From positions 1-35,095 of the forward strand of contig JAZQXL010000013.1 in NCBI GenBank assembly GCA_045632845.1: 35,095 nt of DNA. Direction: 5' to 3'. Of this stretch, positions 15,203 through 23,086 are shown piece by piece. The notes below the pieces were generated by a model, which was not told the origin of the DNA, did not search any database, and saw nothing but the letters and a program-made list of their open reading frames with translations. Every line of letters starts with the position of its first letter. The first letter of the stretch is position 1. The position numbers and the translations under genes were made by a program. This DNA comes from RGIG4140 sp045632845 (GTDB taxonomy: Bacteria; Pseudomonadota; Alphaproteobacteria; CAAHEQ01; UBA3637).

Positions 15203-16318
15203 TTACATCTTTTTATCATCTTTATAGGTTGACATAAAATCGTTGTGAAGTTGTTCAAAACGATTTTCTTCAATCGCTGTTCTAATTTGCAACATAAGAC
15301 GTTGATAGAAACGAATGTTATGCCAAGTTAAAAGCATACAGCCTAAAATTTCACCAGCTTTGAAAAGGTGGTGCATATAGCCTCTTGTGTATTGTGTACA
15401 GCAAGGGCAATCGCAAGCAGCATCTAGCGGTAAATGAGAATCTCTATGACAAGCATTATGAATGTTTAAGACGCCATGAGATGTAAAAGCTTGACCTGTT
15501 CTACCTGATCTTGAAGGCATCACACAGTCAAACATATCGACGCCTCGTTTAACCGCTCCCATAATATCGCTTGGTCTACCAACACCCATCAAATAACGGG
15601 GCTTATCTTCAGGAAGGGCGGGGGCTGCATAATCCAATACGCTAAACATAATTTCTTGACCTTCACCGACGGCAAGGCCACCAATAGCATAACCGTCAAA
15701 CCCAATATCTGTAAGAGCTTTGATAGATTTCATTCTTAAATCTTGATGCATACCTCCTTGCATAATACCAAAAAGCCCATATCCTTCACGATCAATAAAA
15801 GCCTCTTTTGATCTTTTTGCCCAGCGCATAGATCTTTCCATTGATTTTTTGACTGTTTCATAAGGAGAAGGGAATTTGACACATTCGTCAAAAGCCATTG
15901 TAATGTTTGAATCTAAAAGGTGTTGAATTTCCATGGAGCGTTCAGGTGTCAAAACATGCTTTGCACCATTAATGTGTGATTGAAAAGTAACACCTTCTTC
16001 TGTAATTTTACGTAGCGAAGATAAGCTCATCACTTGAAATCCACCAGAATCTGTTAAAATTGGACCGTTCCAGTTCATAAATTTATGTAACCCACCAAAG
16101 GCTGCAACACGTTCAGCTGTTGGTCTAAGCATGAGGTGGTAGGTGTTGCCTAAAAGAATTTCAGCTCCTGTGGCTTTGACAGATTCTGGAAGCATTGCTT
16201 TGACAGTACCTGCTGTGCCAACCGGCATAAACGCAGGGGTTTGAACATCCCCATGAGCTGTTGAGAGAGTTCCTCTTCTAGCATTTTGTTCGGTATTTTT
16301 AATTTGAAATTTTAGCAT
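15203..16318 (-). CDS. tgt: Queuine tRNA-ribosyltransferase
   Basis: This enzyme exchanges guanine 34 of GUN-anticodon tRNAs for the queuosine precursor. TPAFMPVGTAGTVKA, DSGGFQVMSLSSL (catalytic aspartate), GIMQGG, GGLAVGE, the nucleophile block FDCVMPSRSGRTGQAFT and the zinc site CDCPCC with a later TWHN histidine are all present. The ATG at 16318 (371 residues) is preferred over a TTG two codons upstream because it is a normal codon and lies at better spacing from the GAAGA purine run. It is divergent from lepB, with a 73-bp gap that must hold both promoters. Confidence 0.95.
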   Translation of the reverse strand: MLKFQIKNTEQNARRGTLSTAHGDVQTPAFMPVGTAGTVKAMLPESVKATGAEILLGNTYHLMLRPTAERVAAFGGLHKFMNWNGPILTDSGGFQVMSLSSLRKITEEGVTFQSHINGAKHVLTPERSMEIQHLLDSNITMAFDECVKFPSPYETVKKSMERSMRWAKRSKEAFIDREGYGLFGIMQGGMHQDLRMKSIKALTDIGFDGYAIGGLAVGEGQEIMFSVLDYAAPALPEDKPRYLMGVGRPSDIMGAVKRGVDMFDCVMPSRSGRTGQAFTSHGVLNIHNACHRDSHLPLDAACDCPCCTQYTRGYMHHLFKAGEILGCMLLTWHNIRFYQRLMLQIRTAIEENRFEQLHNDFMSTYKDDKKM

Positions 16319-16391
16319 GGACAAAATCTTCTTTCTATGATAAGCTAATTAAAATTTTGTGTTATATTAACATATTGGAGATAAAATTTCA

Positions 16392-17144
16392 ATGAAAAAA
16401 GAAGAAAAGAAGGCTGGTTTTCTATCTCAATTATGTGGTTTTGTGCTTGCAATTTTGCTGGCCATTGTTATTAGAACATTTGCTTACGAACCATATAATA
16501 TTCCATCAGGATCAATGTTCCCAACACTTTTAATCGGTGATCATTTATTTATTTCAAAATATACTTATGGGTATTCAAGACACTCTTTTATTGGATCGTT
16601 ACCATTGATTCCTCATGGTCGATTATTTGGAAAATTGCCAAAAATGGGGGATGTTGTTGTTTTTCGTGTGACACCACAGATAATGCCATCTTTGGTAACA
16701 TCAGTTGATTATATTAAGCGTGTTATTGCTTTGCCAGGGGACACTGTTCAAATGAAACAAGGTCGTTTATATATCAATGGGCTGTTGGTTGAAAGAAAGT
16801 ATTTGAATCAAGAAGAAATTGAGATTGAAGGAAAAAAAGTTTTATATACAAAATATGAAGAAACACTCCCCAATGGGGTAAAGCACTTGATTTATGAAGT
16901 GGATGATATGGTTAAATCAGATGATACACCTCTTATAACAGTTCCAGAAGGACATTTTTTTGCAATGGGTGATAATCGGGATAATTCATATGATAGTCGT
17001 TTTTTTGGCGCTGTACCGTTGACACATTTAGAAGGTCGGGCTGAAATTATCTTTTATTCAACAAATGGGAACGGTTGGTTTTTTCAGTTTTGGAGATGGC
17101 CAAGTTTTATTCGAATGGATCGATTGTTTAACAAAATTTATTAA
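16392..17144 (+). CDS. lepB: Signal peptidase I
   Basis: This inner-membrane protease removes signal peptides from exported proteins. A single membrane segment (about 12-30) is followed by IPSGSMFPTLL, with catalytic Ser41, and YIKRVIALPGD, with the general base Lys109. The C-terminal GDNRDNSYDSRFFG box is intact. Length 250 is typical. A TTGGAGATAA ribosome site precedes the ATG. It heads the lepB-rnc-era-recO operon; the gap to rnc is nine bases. Confidence 0.95.
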   Translation: MKKEEKKAGFLSQLCGFVLAILLAIVIRTFAYEPYNIPSGSMFPTLLIGDHLFISKYTYGYSRHSFIGSLPLIPHGRLFGKLPKMGDVVVFRVTPQIMPSLVTSVDYIKRVIALPGDTVQMKQGRLYINGLLVERKYLNQEEIEIEGKKVLYTKYEETLPNGVKHLIYEVDDMVKSDDTPLITVPEGHFFAMGDNRDNSYDSRFFGAVPLTHLEGRAEIIFYSTNGNGWFFQFWRWPSFIRMDRLFNKIY

Positions 17145-17153
17145 CGAGGTTTT

Positions 17154-17840
17154 ATGATAACGGTATCTCAACAGATTTTAAAAGAGGTTAAAACTTCTAA
17201 AAATTTTAAAAAAGCGGTTACTCTTGCTATTGGGGGTAAGGGGGCTGCTTATGAACGTTTGGAATTTTTGGGTGATAGGGTTTTGGGACTTGTTATTGCA
17301 GATTTGTTGTATCAAAAATTTCCTTTTGAAAAAGAAGGGGATTGGGCTGTTCGTTTTACTTCTCTTGTAAAGGAGCATACGCTCTCTGAGGTTTCTAAAA
17401 AACTTCTATTAGATCAGGATTTGATTACAAATGAAGATCGTTTGCGTCAAAATGAGTCTATTTTGGCAGATGTTTGTGAGGCTGTTTTGGGGGTTATATA
17501 TTTAGAAAAAGGTCTTGATGCGGTTAAGTCTTTTATTTTACCGCTTTGGACTCCTTATTTAAATGAAAAGGTTATGTCAACAAAAGACTTTAAAACTCAG
17601 TTACAAGAGTGGAGCCAAAAAAATAAAGGGGTTATTCCTGAATATAGGGTAATTTCAAAAACAGGTCCTGATCATGATCCTTGTTTTGAAGTTGAAGTTT
17701 GTGTGCCAGATATTGGTGTGCAACGTGCAAAAGGTTCATCAAAAAAAGAGGCGATGACGTTGGCAGCAAAAGAATTGTTGCAAAAATGTCCTGTGTTAAC
17801 AAAAAAGAAGTGTAAAAGAGATAAAAATGGAAATAAATAA
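17154..17840 (+). CDS. rnc: Ribonuclease III
   Basis: This double-strand-specific endoribonuclease matures rRNA and cleaves regulatory duplexes. The signature ERLEFLGDRVLGL places metal residues Glu34, Glu37 and Asp41 in the same spacing as the E. coli enzyme. A second pair, Asp106 and Glu109, lies in ADVCEAVLG. The double-stranded RNA-binding domain starts at DFKTQLQEWSQ and ends with GSSKKEAMTLAAKELLQ. A lysine-rich tail follows. Its 3' end overlaps the first possible start of era. Confidence 0.94.
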   Translation: MITVSQQILKEVKTSKNFKKAVTLAIGGKGAAYERLEFLGDRVLGLVIADLLYQKFPFEKEGDWAVRFTSLVKEHTLSEVSKKLLLDQDLITNEDRLRQNESILADVCEAVLGVIYLEKGLDAVKSFILPLWTPYLNEKVMSTKDFKTQLQEWSQKNKGVIPEYRVISKTGPDHDPCFEVEVCVPDIGVQRAKGSSKKEAMTLAAKELLQKCPVLTKKKCKRDKNGNK

Positions 17841-18726
17841 TATGAAGTTTTGTTTTGTTGCAATTTTGGGTGCTCCAAATGCAGGAAAGTCAACATTGGT
17901 CAATCGCTTGATTGGTTCAAAGGTGAGTATTGTTTCACCAAAAGTGCAGACAACCAGATCCAGAATTAGGGGTATTTTGGTTGAAGATAATACGCAACTT
18001 GTTTTGGTGGATACGCCAGGGATATTTGCAGCCTCACAACGCTTTGAACGAGCAATGGTTGCCTCCGCTTGGACTGAATCAGATGAAGCGGATCAACGTT
18101 TGCTTTTGATTGATGCACAAAAAGGGCTTGATAAAAATACAAGAGCTATTATTTCCAGATTGCAAAGTGAAAAGAAAAAGGTTGTTCTTGTTTTAAATAA
18201 AATTGATTTATTGCCTAAATCAAAGTTATTACCTTTGATTGAAGAATTAAATGGATTAAAGATTTTTACAGATACGTTTTTAATTTCAGCCAAAACGGGA
18301 GAACAAGTTGATGAACTGAAGAAGTTTTTAATCCAAAAAGCTCCTAAAGGGGTTTGGATGTTCCCTGAAGATCAGTTGACAGACTTGCCAAATCGTTTGT
18401 TTGCAGCTGAAGTAACGCGTGAAAAATTGTTTTTAATGTTACAAAAAGAGTTGCCATATACTTTGTCTGTTGAAACCACCTCTTTTAAAGAAAAAGAAGA
18501 CTCCATTCGTATTGAGCAGACAATTTATGTTGAGCGGGAAGGATTAAAACCAATTGTGCTTGGAAAAAATGGACAAATGATCAAAAAAATTGGGGCTTCT
18601 GCACGTCAAGAATTGACCCATTTGTTTGAAAAAGAAGTTCATTTGTTCTTGTTTGTTAAGGTAAAGGAAAATTGGCGACAAGATCCTTCTCAATATAAGG
18701 ATTGGGGTTTAGATTTTAATGCCTGA
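17827..18726 (+). CDS. era: GTPase Era
   Basis: Era is an essential GTPase that binds 16S rRNA during small-subunit assembly. The motifs are complete: G1 GAPNAGKST (15-23), G3 DTPG, G4 NKID and G5 SAK. The C-terminal KH domain carries VLGKNGQMIKKIGASARQEL. The ATG at 17827 overlaps rnc by 14 bases; an ATG at 17842 (MKFCFVAIL) gives the N-terminus more usual in this family and is an equally good start. The last codons overlap recO by eight bases. Confidence 0.94.
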   Translation: MEINNMKFCFVAILGAPNAGKSTLVNRLIGSKVSIVSPKVQTTRSRIRGILVEDNTQLVLVDTPGIFAASQRFERAMVASAWTESDEADQRLLLIDAQKGLDKNTRAIISRLQSEKKKVVLVLNKIDLLPKSKLLPLIEELNGLKIFTDTFLISAKTGEQVDELKKFLIQKAPKGVWMFPEDQLTDLPNRLFAAEVTREKLFLMLQKELPYTLSVETTSFKEKEDSIRIEQTIYVEREGLKPIVLGKNGQMIKKIGASARQELTHLFEKEVHLFLFVKVKENWRQDPSQYKDWGLDFNA

Positions 18727-19396
18727 TTTTTATGCTGAAAATGCACTTGTTTTATCTAGTCGCCCATTAGGGGATAAAAAATTTATCGTCAGTCTTTTTA
18801 CAAAAGAAAAGGGGCGTCATTTAGGGGTTGTTAAAAAAAAATCTCCACCGATGACGTGTTCATTTTTAACTGTGAGATGGCAGGCAAGATTGCAAGAACA
18901 ATTGGGTGTTTATTATATTGAAGATGAAAAATCTGCTAATCTTGCTTTTTTAGAAGATACAAAAAGATTAAATGCTCTATCAAGTGTTTGTTATTTGATT
19001 GATTCTTTGTTGCCTGAGCGAGAGGCATATCCTTATTTTTATGACGAAACGGTTGATTTTTTAAATCATTTAGAGGATGTGGATTTTCAAAAAAGATATA
19101 TTTTTTGGGAAACTTATTTGTTGGAGGCTTTGGGTTTTGCTTTAGATTTAACAAAGTGTGCGGGAGGGGGAAGTTCTGATGATTTGGCCTATGTTTCCCC
19201 AAAAAGTGGTAGATCTGTTTCAAGACAAATGGGGTTGCCATATCAAGACAAACTTTTGCCGTTGCCTGCATTTTTTGTAAATGAGATAGAAGCTGATGAA
19301 AAAATGCTTTTTCAAGGGTTGAATTTAACGGCTTATTTTCTGCTTCGTTATGCTGGATTGAAAGAGCTTCCTGTTTTGCGTTCGGCAATTGTTTGA
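18719..19396 (+). CDS. recO: DNA repair protein RecO
   Basis: RecO works with RecR and RecF to load RecA on single-stranded gaps. The N-terminal OB fold runs from ALVLSSRPLGDKKFIVSLFT to about residue 75. The helical C-terminal part has LLEALGFALDLTKCAGGG and DDLAYVSPKSGRSVS, which is the alphaproteobacterial pattern. The four-cysteine zinc knuckle of some RecO proteins is reduced to one cysteine here, as is common in this group. It is last in the operon and overlaps era. Confidence 0.88.
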   Translation: MPDFYAENALVLSSRPLGDKKFIVSLFTKEKGRHLGVVKKKSPPMTCSFLTVRWQARLQEQLGVYYIEDEKSANLAFLEDTKRLNALSSVCYLIDSLLPEREAYPYFYDETVDFLNHLEDVDFQKRYIFWETYLLEALGFALDLTKCAGGGSSDDLAYVSPKSGRSVSRQMGLPYQDKLLPLPAFFVNEIEADEKMLFQGLNLTAYFLLRYAGLKELPVLRSAIV

Positions 19397-19443
19397 ATAA
19401 TATTTTTTTGTGTTAAAAATTTAAAAAATAAAAGAAAGATATC

Positions 19444-19472
19444 TTGACGCCTAGCTTGAATTGTGATAGGGT
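19444..19472 (+). promoter_or_regulatory. Candidate ndk promoter
   Basis: TTGACG at 19444-19449 is followed by a 17-bp spacer and TAGGGT at 19467-19472. The -35 is good and the -10 poor. The predicted transcript starts near 19479 and has a leader of about 90 bases. The TTGAC-17 arrangement matches the dnaX promoter. Confidence 0.4.
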
Positions 19473-19492
19473 AACACTTGAAATTTAAAGTT

Positions 19493-19538
19493 AAAAAGTG
19501 TTGAAGAAAAAAGTTGTTTAATTTACAGAACACTTTTT
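19493..19538 (+). promoter_or_regulatory. Hairpin in the ndk leader
   Basis: AAAAAGTGTT (19493-19502) pairs fully with AACACTTTTT (19529-19538) across a 26-base loop, and more T and A follow. It lies in the predicted ndk 5' leader and ends about 22 bases before the AAAGGAG ribosome site. It could be a weak terminator for recO read-through, an mRNA stabiliser or an attenuator. The A-T richness makes chance pairing possible. Confidence 0.4.
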
Positions 19539-19570
19539 TAAATTGTTTGAATGATTAAAAGGAGTATTTT

Positions 19571-19993
19571 ATGGCTATTGAAAGAACTTTTTCAATGATT
19601 AAACCAGATGCAACTGCTCGTAATTTGACAGGGGCAATTAATGCAAAAATCGAAGAAGCAGGTCTTCGCATTGTTGGTCAAAAACGTGTTTGGATGACAA
19701 GAAAACAAGCTGAAACATTCTATGCAGAACATAATGGTCGCCCATTTTTTGAAGAATTGGTTGAATTTATGAGTTCAGCACCAATTGTTGTTCAAGTTTT
19801 AGAAGGCGAAGATGCAATTGTTAAATACCGTACAGTTATGGGAAAAACAGATCCAGCTGAAGCTGATGCAGGTACAATCAGAGCTTTGTTTGCTGAAAGC
19901 AAAGGACGCAATTCTGTTCATGGTTCAGATAGCCCAGCTTCTGCTCAAAGAGAAATTGCACAATGGTTTAGCGCAAACGAAATCGTTGGTTAA
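19571..19993 (+). CDS. ndk: Nucleoside diphosphate kinase
   Basis: The kinase transfers the gamma-phosphate from ATP to nucleoside diphosphates through a phosphohistidine. The 140-residue protein has the ERTFSMIKPDA start with Lys11, and RNSVHGSDS with catalytic His117 at its usual place. The strong AAAGGAG ribosome site and standard codon use suggest high expression. It has its own promoter region and terminator and is probably monocistronic. It occupies the place where mraZ often precedes rsmH. Confidence 0.97.
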   Translation: MAIERTFSMIKPDATARNLTGAINAKIEEAGLRIVGQKRVWMTRKQAETFYAEHNGRPFFEELVEFMSSAPIVVQVLEGEDAIVKYRTVMGKTDPAEADAGTIRALFAESKGRNSVHGSDSPASAQREIAQWFSANEIVG

Positions 19994-20003
19994 TTTTTGT
20001 TTT

Positions 20004-20012
20004 TGATATAAA
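20004..20012 (+). promoter_or_regulatory. Candidate extended -10 promoter ahead of the dcw cluster
   Basis: TGATATAAA fits an extended -10 element (TG, one base, TATAAA), with a weak TTGGTT -35 at 19986-19991 and a 15-bp spacer. A transcript starting near 20019 would lack most of the 5' arm of the overlapping terminator and could enter rsmH. Only 19 bases separate the terminator from rsmH, so no other room for a promoter exists. Confidence 0.35.
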
Positions 20013-20050
20013 AAAGCTGGGTGAAGCGTAAGCGTAGCTCGGCTTTTTTT
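20010..20050 (+). terminator. Intrinsic terminator after ndk
   Basis: AAAAAAGCTGGGT pairs, with three G-U wobbles, to the GCTCGGCTTTTTTT side across a short loop, and ends in a T-run. It lies 16 bases after the ndk stop and 19 bases before the rsmH start. Confidence 0.75.
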
Positions 20051-20069
20051 GATAATAAAGGCCTGTTTG

Positions 20070-21008
20070 ATGAGTGAGCAAAAGCATTTTCCTGTTTTAT
20101 TAAATGAAGTGATTTCACATTTGGAATGTGCACAGTCTGGATGTTATGTGGATGGTACTTTTGGTGCTGCTGGATATACAACAGCTATCTTAAATTCAAA
20201 TGAAGAAAATTTAGTAATTAGTTTTGATAGGGATCCAAATACTATTCAAACAGCGCAAATGGTGAAAGAAAAGTACCCAAAACGCTTTATTTTTGTTCAC
20301 GATTGTTTTGGAAATATGGCACACCATATTGAAGGACAAGTAGATGGTATTGTTTTGGATTTGGGTGTTTCTTCAATGCAAATTGATGAACGTGAAAGAG
20401 GCTTTTCTTTCAGATTTGATGGTCCGTTAGATATGCGGATGGGGCAAGAAGGTTTGTCAGCAAAAGATGTTGTAAATACTTTTGATGAAAAAAAGATTGC
20501 TGATATTTTATTTACGTATGGGGAAGAAAAAGCTTCACGTAGAATTGCAGCAAACATTGTAAAAGCACGTAAGAAAAAGCCAATTGAAACAACAGGTGAG
20601 CTTGCTGAAATTATCCATCAAGTTATGCCCAAACCAAAGGATGGTTCAGATAGTGCTATGCGTTCTTTTCAAGCACTTCGCATTTATGTAAATGATGAGT
20701 TAGGTGAATTGGAAAGAGCTCTTGAAGCTTCTAAAAAACTTTTAAAAGTTGGAGGAAGAATGGTTGTTGTCACTTTTCATTCGTTAGAAGATCGAATTGT
20801 GAAAAACTTTTTTATCAAAAACTCTAATTTAAAACCAAATGTTAATCGACATGAAATGCCTTTGATGTTGAATGAAGAAAAAGCCCTTTTTAAAGTGGTT
20901 ACGAAAAAAGCTGTTTTACCATCAAAAGAAGAGTTGCAATTAAATTCAAGATCACATTCTGCAAAATTACGTTCGGCAATTAAACAATTTGAAGAGGGGG
21001 CTGAATGA
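20070..21008 (+). CDS. rsmH: 16S rRNA m4C1402 methyltransferase RsmH (MraW)
   Basis: This S-adenosylmethionine-dependent enzyme methylates N4 of C1402 in 16S rRNA. HFPVLLNEV, the SAM loop DGTFGAAGYT, LDLGVSSMQID, RGFSFRFDGPLDMRM and VVTFHSLEDRIVK are the family blocks. I set the start at the ATG at 20070 (312 residues) with an AAAGG ribosome site. An upstream in-frame TTG lies inside the ndk terminator and is unlikely. It is the first gene of the dcw cluster here; mraZ is absent. The stop overlaps ftsL by four bases. Confidence 0.95.
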   Translation: MSEQKHFPVLLNEVISHLECAQSGCYVDGTFGAAGYTTAILNSNEENLVISFDRDPNTIQTAQMVKEKYPKRFIFVHDCFGNMAHHIEGQVDGIVLDLGVSSMQIDERERGFSFRFDGPLDMRMGQEGLSAKDVVNTFDEKKIADILFTYGEEKASRRIAANIVKARKKKPIETTGELAEIIHQVMPKPKDGSDSAMRSFQALRIYVNDELGELERALEASKKLLKVGGRMVVVTFHSLEDRIVKNFFIKNSNLKPNVNRHEMPLMLNEEKALFKVVTKKAVLPSKEELQLNSRSHSAKLRSAIKQFEEGAE

Positions 21009-21340
21009 GAAAATTTATCATCAATTCTATATTTTTGTTAATTGCTGTTTTGTCTGGTGTTGGTTTATTTGTTTTAAAATATCAAGTGAAAGAAAAAGAA
21101 ACGGAATTAAGATTAATCCATTTAGATATTTTAAAAACAAAAAGAGAGCTCCACATGTTGGAGGCTGAATGGGCACATTTAAATGATCCAAAACGTTTAA
21201 AGGCATTGGTAACAAGTCAAACAAATTGGGAAGTTATTACTTCAAAACAACTTGTTGAATTGGAAGATTTGCCTTTGAAAGAGGAAGTTGTTGCAGCCCA
21301 AGAGGGGGAAGATTTAGCATTGAAAAAAGGAGATTTTTAG
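21005..21340 (+). CDS. ftsL: Cell division protein FtsL
   Basis: This 111-residue bitopic protein sits between rsmH and ftsI, the fixed place of ftsL. The membrane segment is at about 5-24 (INSIFLLIAVLSGVGLFVL). A periplasmic coiled-coil stretch follows (VKEKETELRLIHLDILKTKRE), then a conserved WAHLNDPKRLKAL motif seen in proteobacterial FtsL. It is expected to bridge FtsB and FtsQ to FtsI and FtsW in the divisome. Sequence conservation is low in this family, so the call leans on position and architecture. Confidence 0.85.
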   Translation: MRKFIINSIFLLIAVLSGVGLFVLKYQVKEKETELRLIHLDILKTKRELHMLEAEWAHLNDPKRLKALVTSQTNWEVITSKQLVELEDLPLKEEVVAAQEGEDLALKKGDF

Positions 21341-23083
21341 GTGTTTAAACGAAAAAAGGAGACGTTTTACTATGCAGGACACGAAGTTCCTGCGTTGACA
21401 CCGATGGATAGATACAAGTGTTTGGATGATGCAACAAGAGGTGTGCTCAGAAAGGCAAGTAAGCGGATTGCTTTTTTAATGGTTGTCTTTTTCCTTTGCT
21501 TTTCTGCCATTGTAGGGCGGTTGTTTTATTTAACTGTTCTTTCATATCAATCGAGAACGTTTACACCTTCTGTTTTAAAAACAGATCTTAATATTATTCG
21601 TCACAATGTATTGGATCGAAATGGTATGATATTGGCAACCAGTGTTCCAACAAAAGATTTGTCAATCAACCCTAAAATGGTTAAGTCTAAAGATAGAGAA
21701 ATGGTTGCTGAAAATTTGGCAAAAGTTCTTCCAGGTGTAACAAAAGAAGACGTTTTAAGCAAGATTGATATGGGTGGTTCGTTTAGATATATTAAAAGAA
21801 ACATAACCCCAATTGAGCAAAAGGATGTCAATTGGCTTGGATATTATTTTTTGATGGAAACAGATGGGGAAAAACGTGTTTATCCACAAGGGTCTTTGTT
21901 CTCACATTTGTTAGGAAGTGTTGATATTGATAATAAAGGGACAGCGGGTATTGAAAAAGCATATGAACCTGTTTTGGCTGAAAAGAATTTAACCCTTTCA
22001 TTGGATATTTCTGTTCAAGATATCGTTCATCGGGCTTTGGCTCAAAATATTCAAAAGTTCAAAGCTTCTGGTGGTACAAGTATTGTGATGGATGTACATA
22101 CGGGGGAGGTTTTAGCAAGTGTTTCATTGCCAGATTACAACCCAAATTTAGCCGTTGATGCTGATGAAGATGCTAGATTTAACAAAGCAACATTGGGTGC
22201 TTATGAATTTGGTTCAGTTTTTAAATTGTTTAATACTGCAATGGCATTAGAAGCTGGTACGATTAAACCTTATGATGTTTTTGATGCAACAAAACCAATG
22301 AAAATTGGGAAAAAGACTTTTGAAGATTATCGTGGTCAAAATAGACCATTGATGGTTCCTGAAATTTTGATTCATTCATCAAATATTGGCTCTATTCGCA
22401 TTGCATTAAAAACTGGATGGCAAAAACAAAAAGAGTTTTTGGGAAGATTTGGTTTTTATAATCCTTTACCAATTAAATTGCCAGAGAGAACAAGGACTCA
22501 ATACCCAAGATCAAGCAAATGGGCAGAAATAACATCAGCAAACGTCTCATTTGGTTATGGTGTTTCAATTTCTCCATTGCATTTGATTTCAGCGGTGAGT
22601 GCTTTGGTTAATGGGGGATATTATCGTGTTCCAACATTTATCAAGGATGGAAATAAAGGAAAAGCTGAATATCAAGTTTTATCTAAGAAAGTGTCAGATC
22701 AAATGCGCCATATGATGTGGGGCGTAATTAATTGGAATTTAAAAGAAAATGATCCAATTCGTGCTTATGCAGTTGGAGGAAAAACAGGTTCGGCAAACTT
22801 GCTTAAAAATGGCAAATATGTTCAAGGATCATTGCGCACAACGTTTGTTTGTGCATTTCCTATGAATGATCCTAAATATGCTGTTTTAGTTGTTTTGGAA
22901 AATCCCCAACGGATTAAGGAAACATTTAATTTTAACACAGCAGGGTGGAATGCTAAACCAACAGGGTTGCAAATTGTGTCAGAAATTGCACCTTATTTAG
23001 GTGTTCCAGCTCAGGAAGAGTGGGAACAACCCAGTTATATGACAAAAGCTATTGAAATATCACTTAATGCAAAAAAAAGGTAA
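21341..23083 (+). CDS. ftsI: Septal peptidoglycan transpeptidase FtsI (PBP3)
   Basis: This class B penicillin-binding protein crosslinks septal peptidoglycan. A cytoplasmic N-terminus of about 40 residues precedes one membrane segment (42-66). The pedestal domain follows, then the catalytic triad of motifs: SVFK at 292-295 with nucleophile Ser292, SSN at 346-348 and KTG at 481-483. The YEFGSVFKLF form of the first box is typical of alphaproteobacteria. The start is GTG directly after the ftsL stop, with an AAAGGAG ribosome site inside ftsL. Length 580 is normal. Confidence 0.95.
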   Translation: MFKRKKETFYYAGHEVPALTPMDRYKCLDDATRGVLRKASKRIAFLMVVFFLCFSAIVGRLFYLTVLSYQSRTFTPSVLKTDLNIIRHNVLDRNGMILATSVPTKDLSINPKMVKSKDREMVAENLAKVLPGVTKEDVLSKIDMGGSFRYIKRNITPIEQKDVNWLGYYFLMETDGEKRVYPQGSLFSHLLGSVDIDNKGTAGIEKAYEPVLAEKNLTLSLDISVQDIVHRALAQNIQKFKASGGTSIVMDVHTGEVLASVSLPDYNPNLAVDADEDARFNKATLGAYEFGSVFKLFNTAMALEAGTIKPYDVFDATKPMKIGKKTFEDYRGQNRPLMVPEILIHSSNIGSIRIALKTGWQKQKEFLGRFGFYNPLPIKLPERTRTQYPRSSKWAEITSANVSFGYGVSISPLHLISAVSALVNGGYYRVPTFIKDGNKGKAEYQVLSKKVSDQMRHMMWGVINWNLKENDPIRAYAVGGKTGSANLLKNGKYVQGSLRTTFVCAFPMNDPKYAVLVVLENPQRIKETFNFNTAGWNAKPTGLQIVSEIAPYLGVPAQEEWEQPSYMTKAIEISLNAKKR

Positions 23084-23086
23084 CAA

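Noticed and set aside
16325..16391. Promoters in the tgt-lepB divergent gap
   Set aside because: Several TATATT-like strings occur but none has a well-spaced -35; they cannot be told from AT-rich background.
18936..19388. 150-codon minus-strand frame opposite recO
   Set aside because: It is antisense to a well-conserved RecO and its residues (many Asn, Lys, Gln, Leu) are those expected from the reverse of an AT-rich gene.
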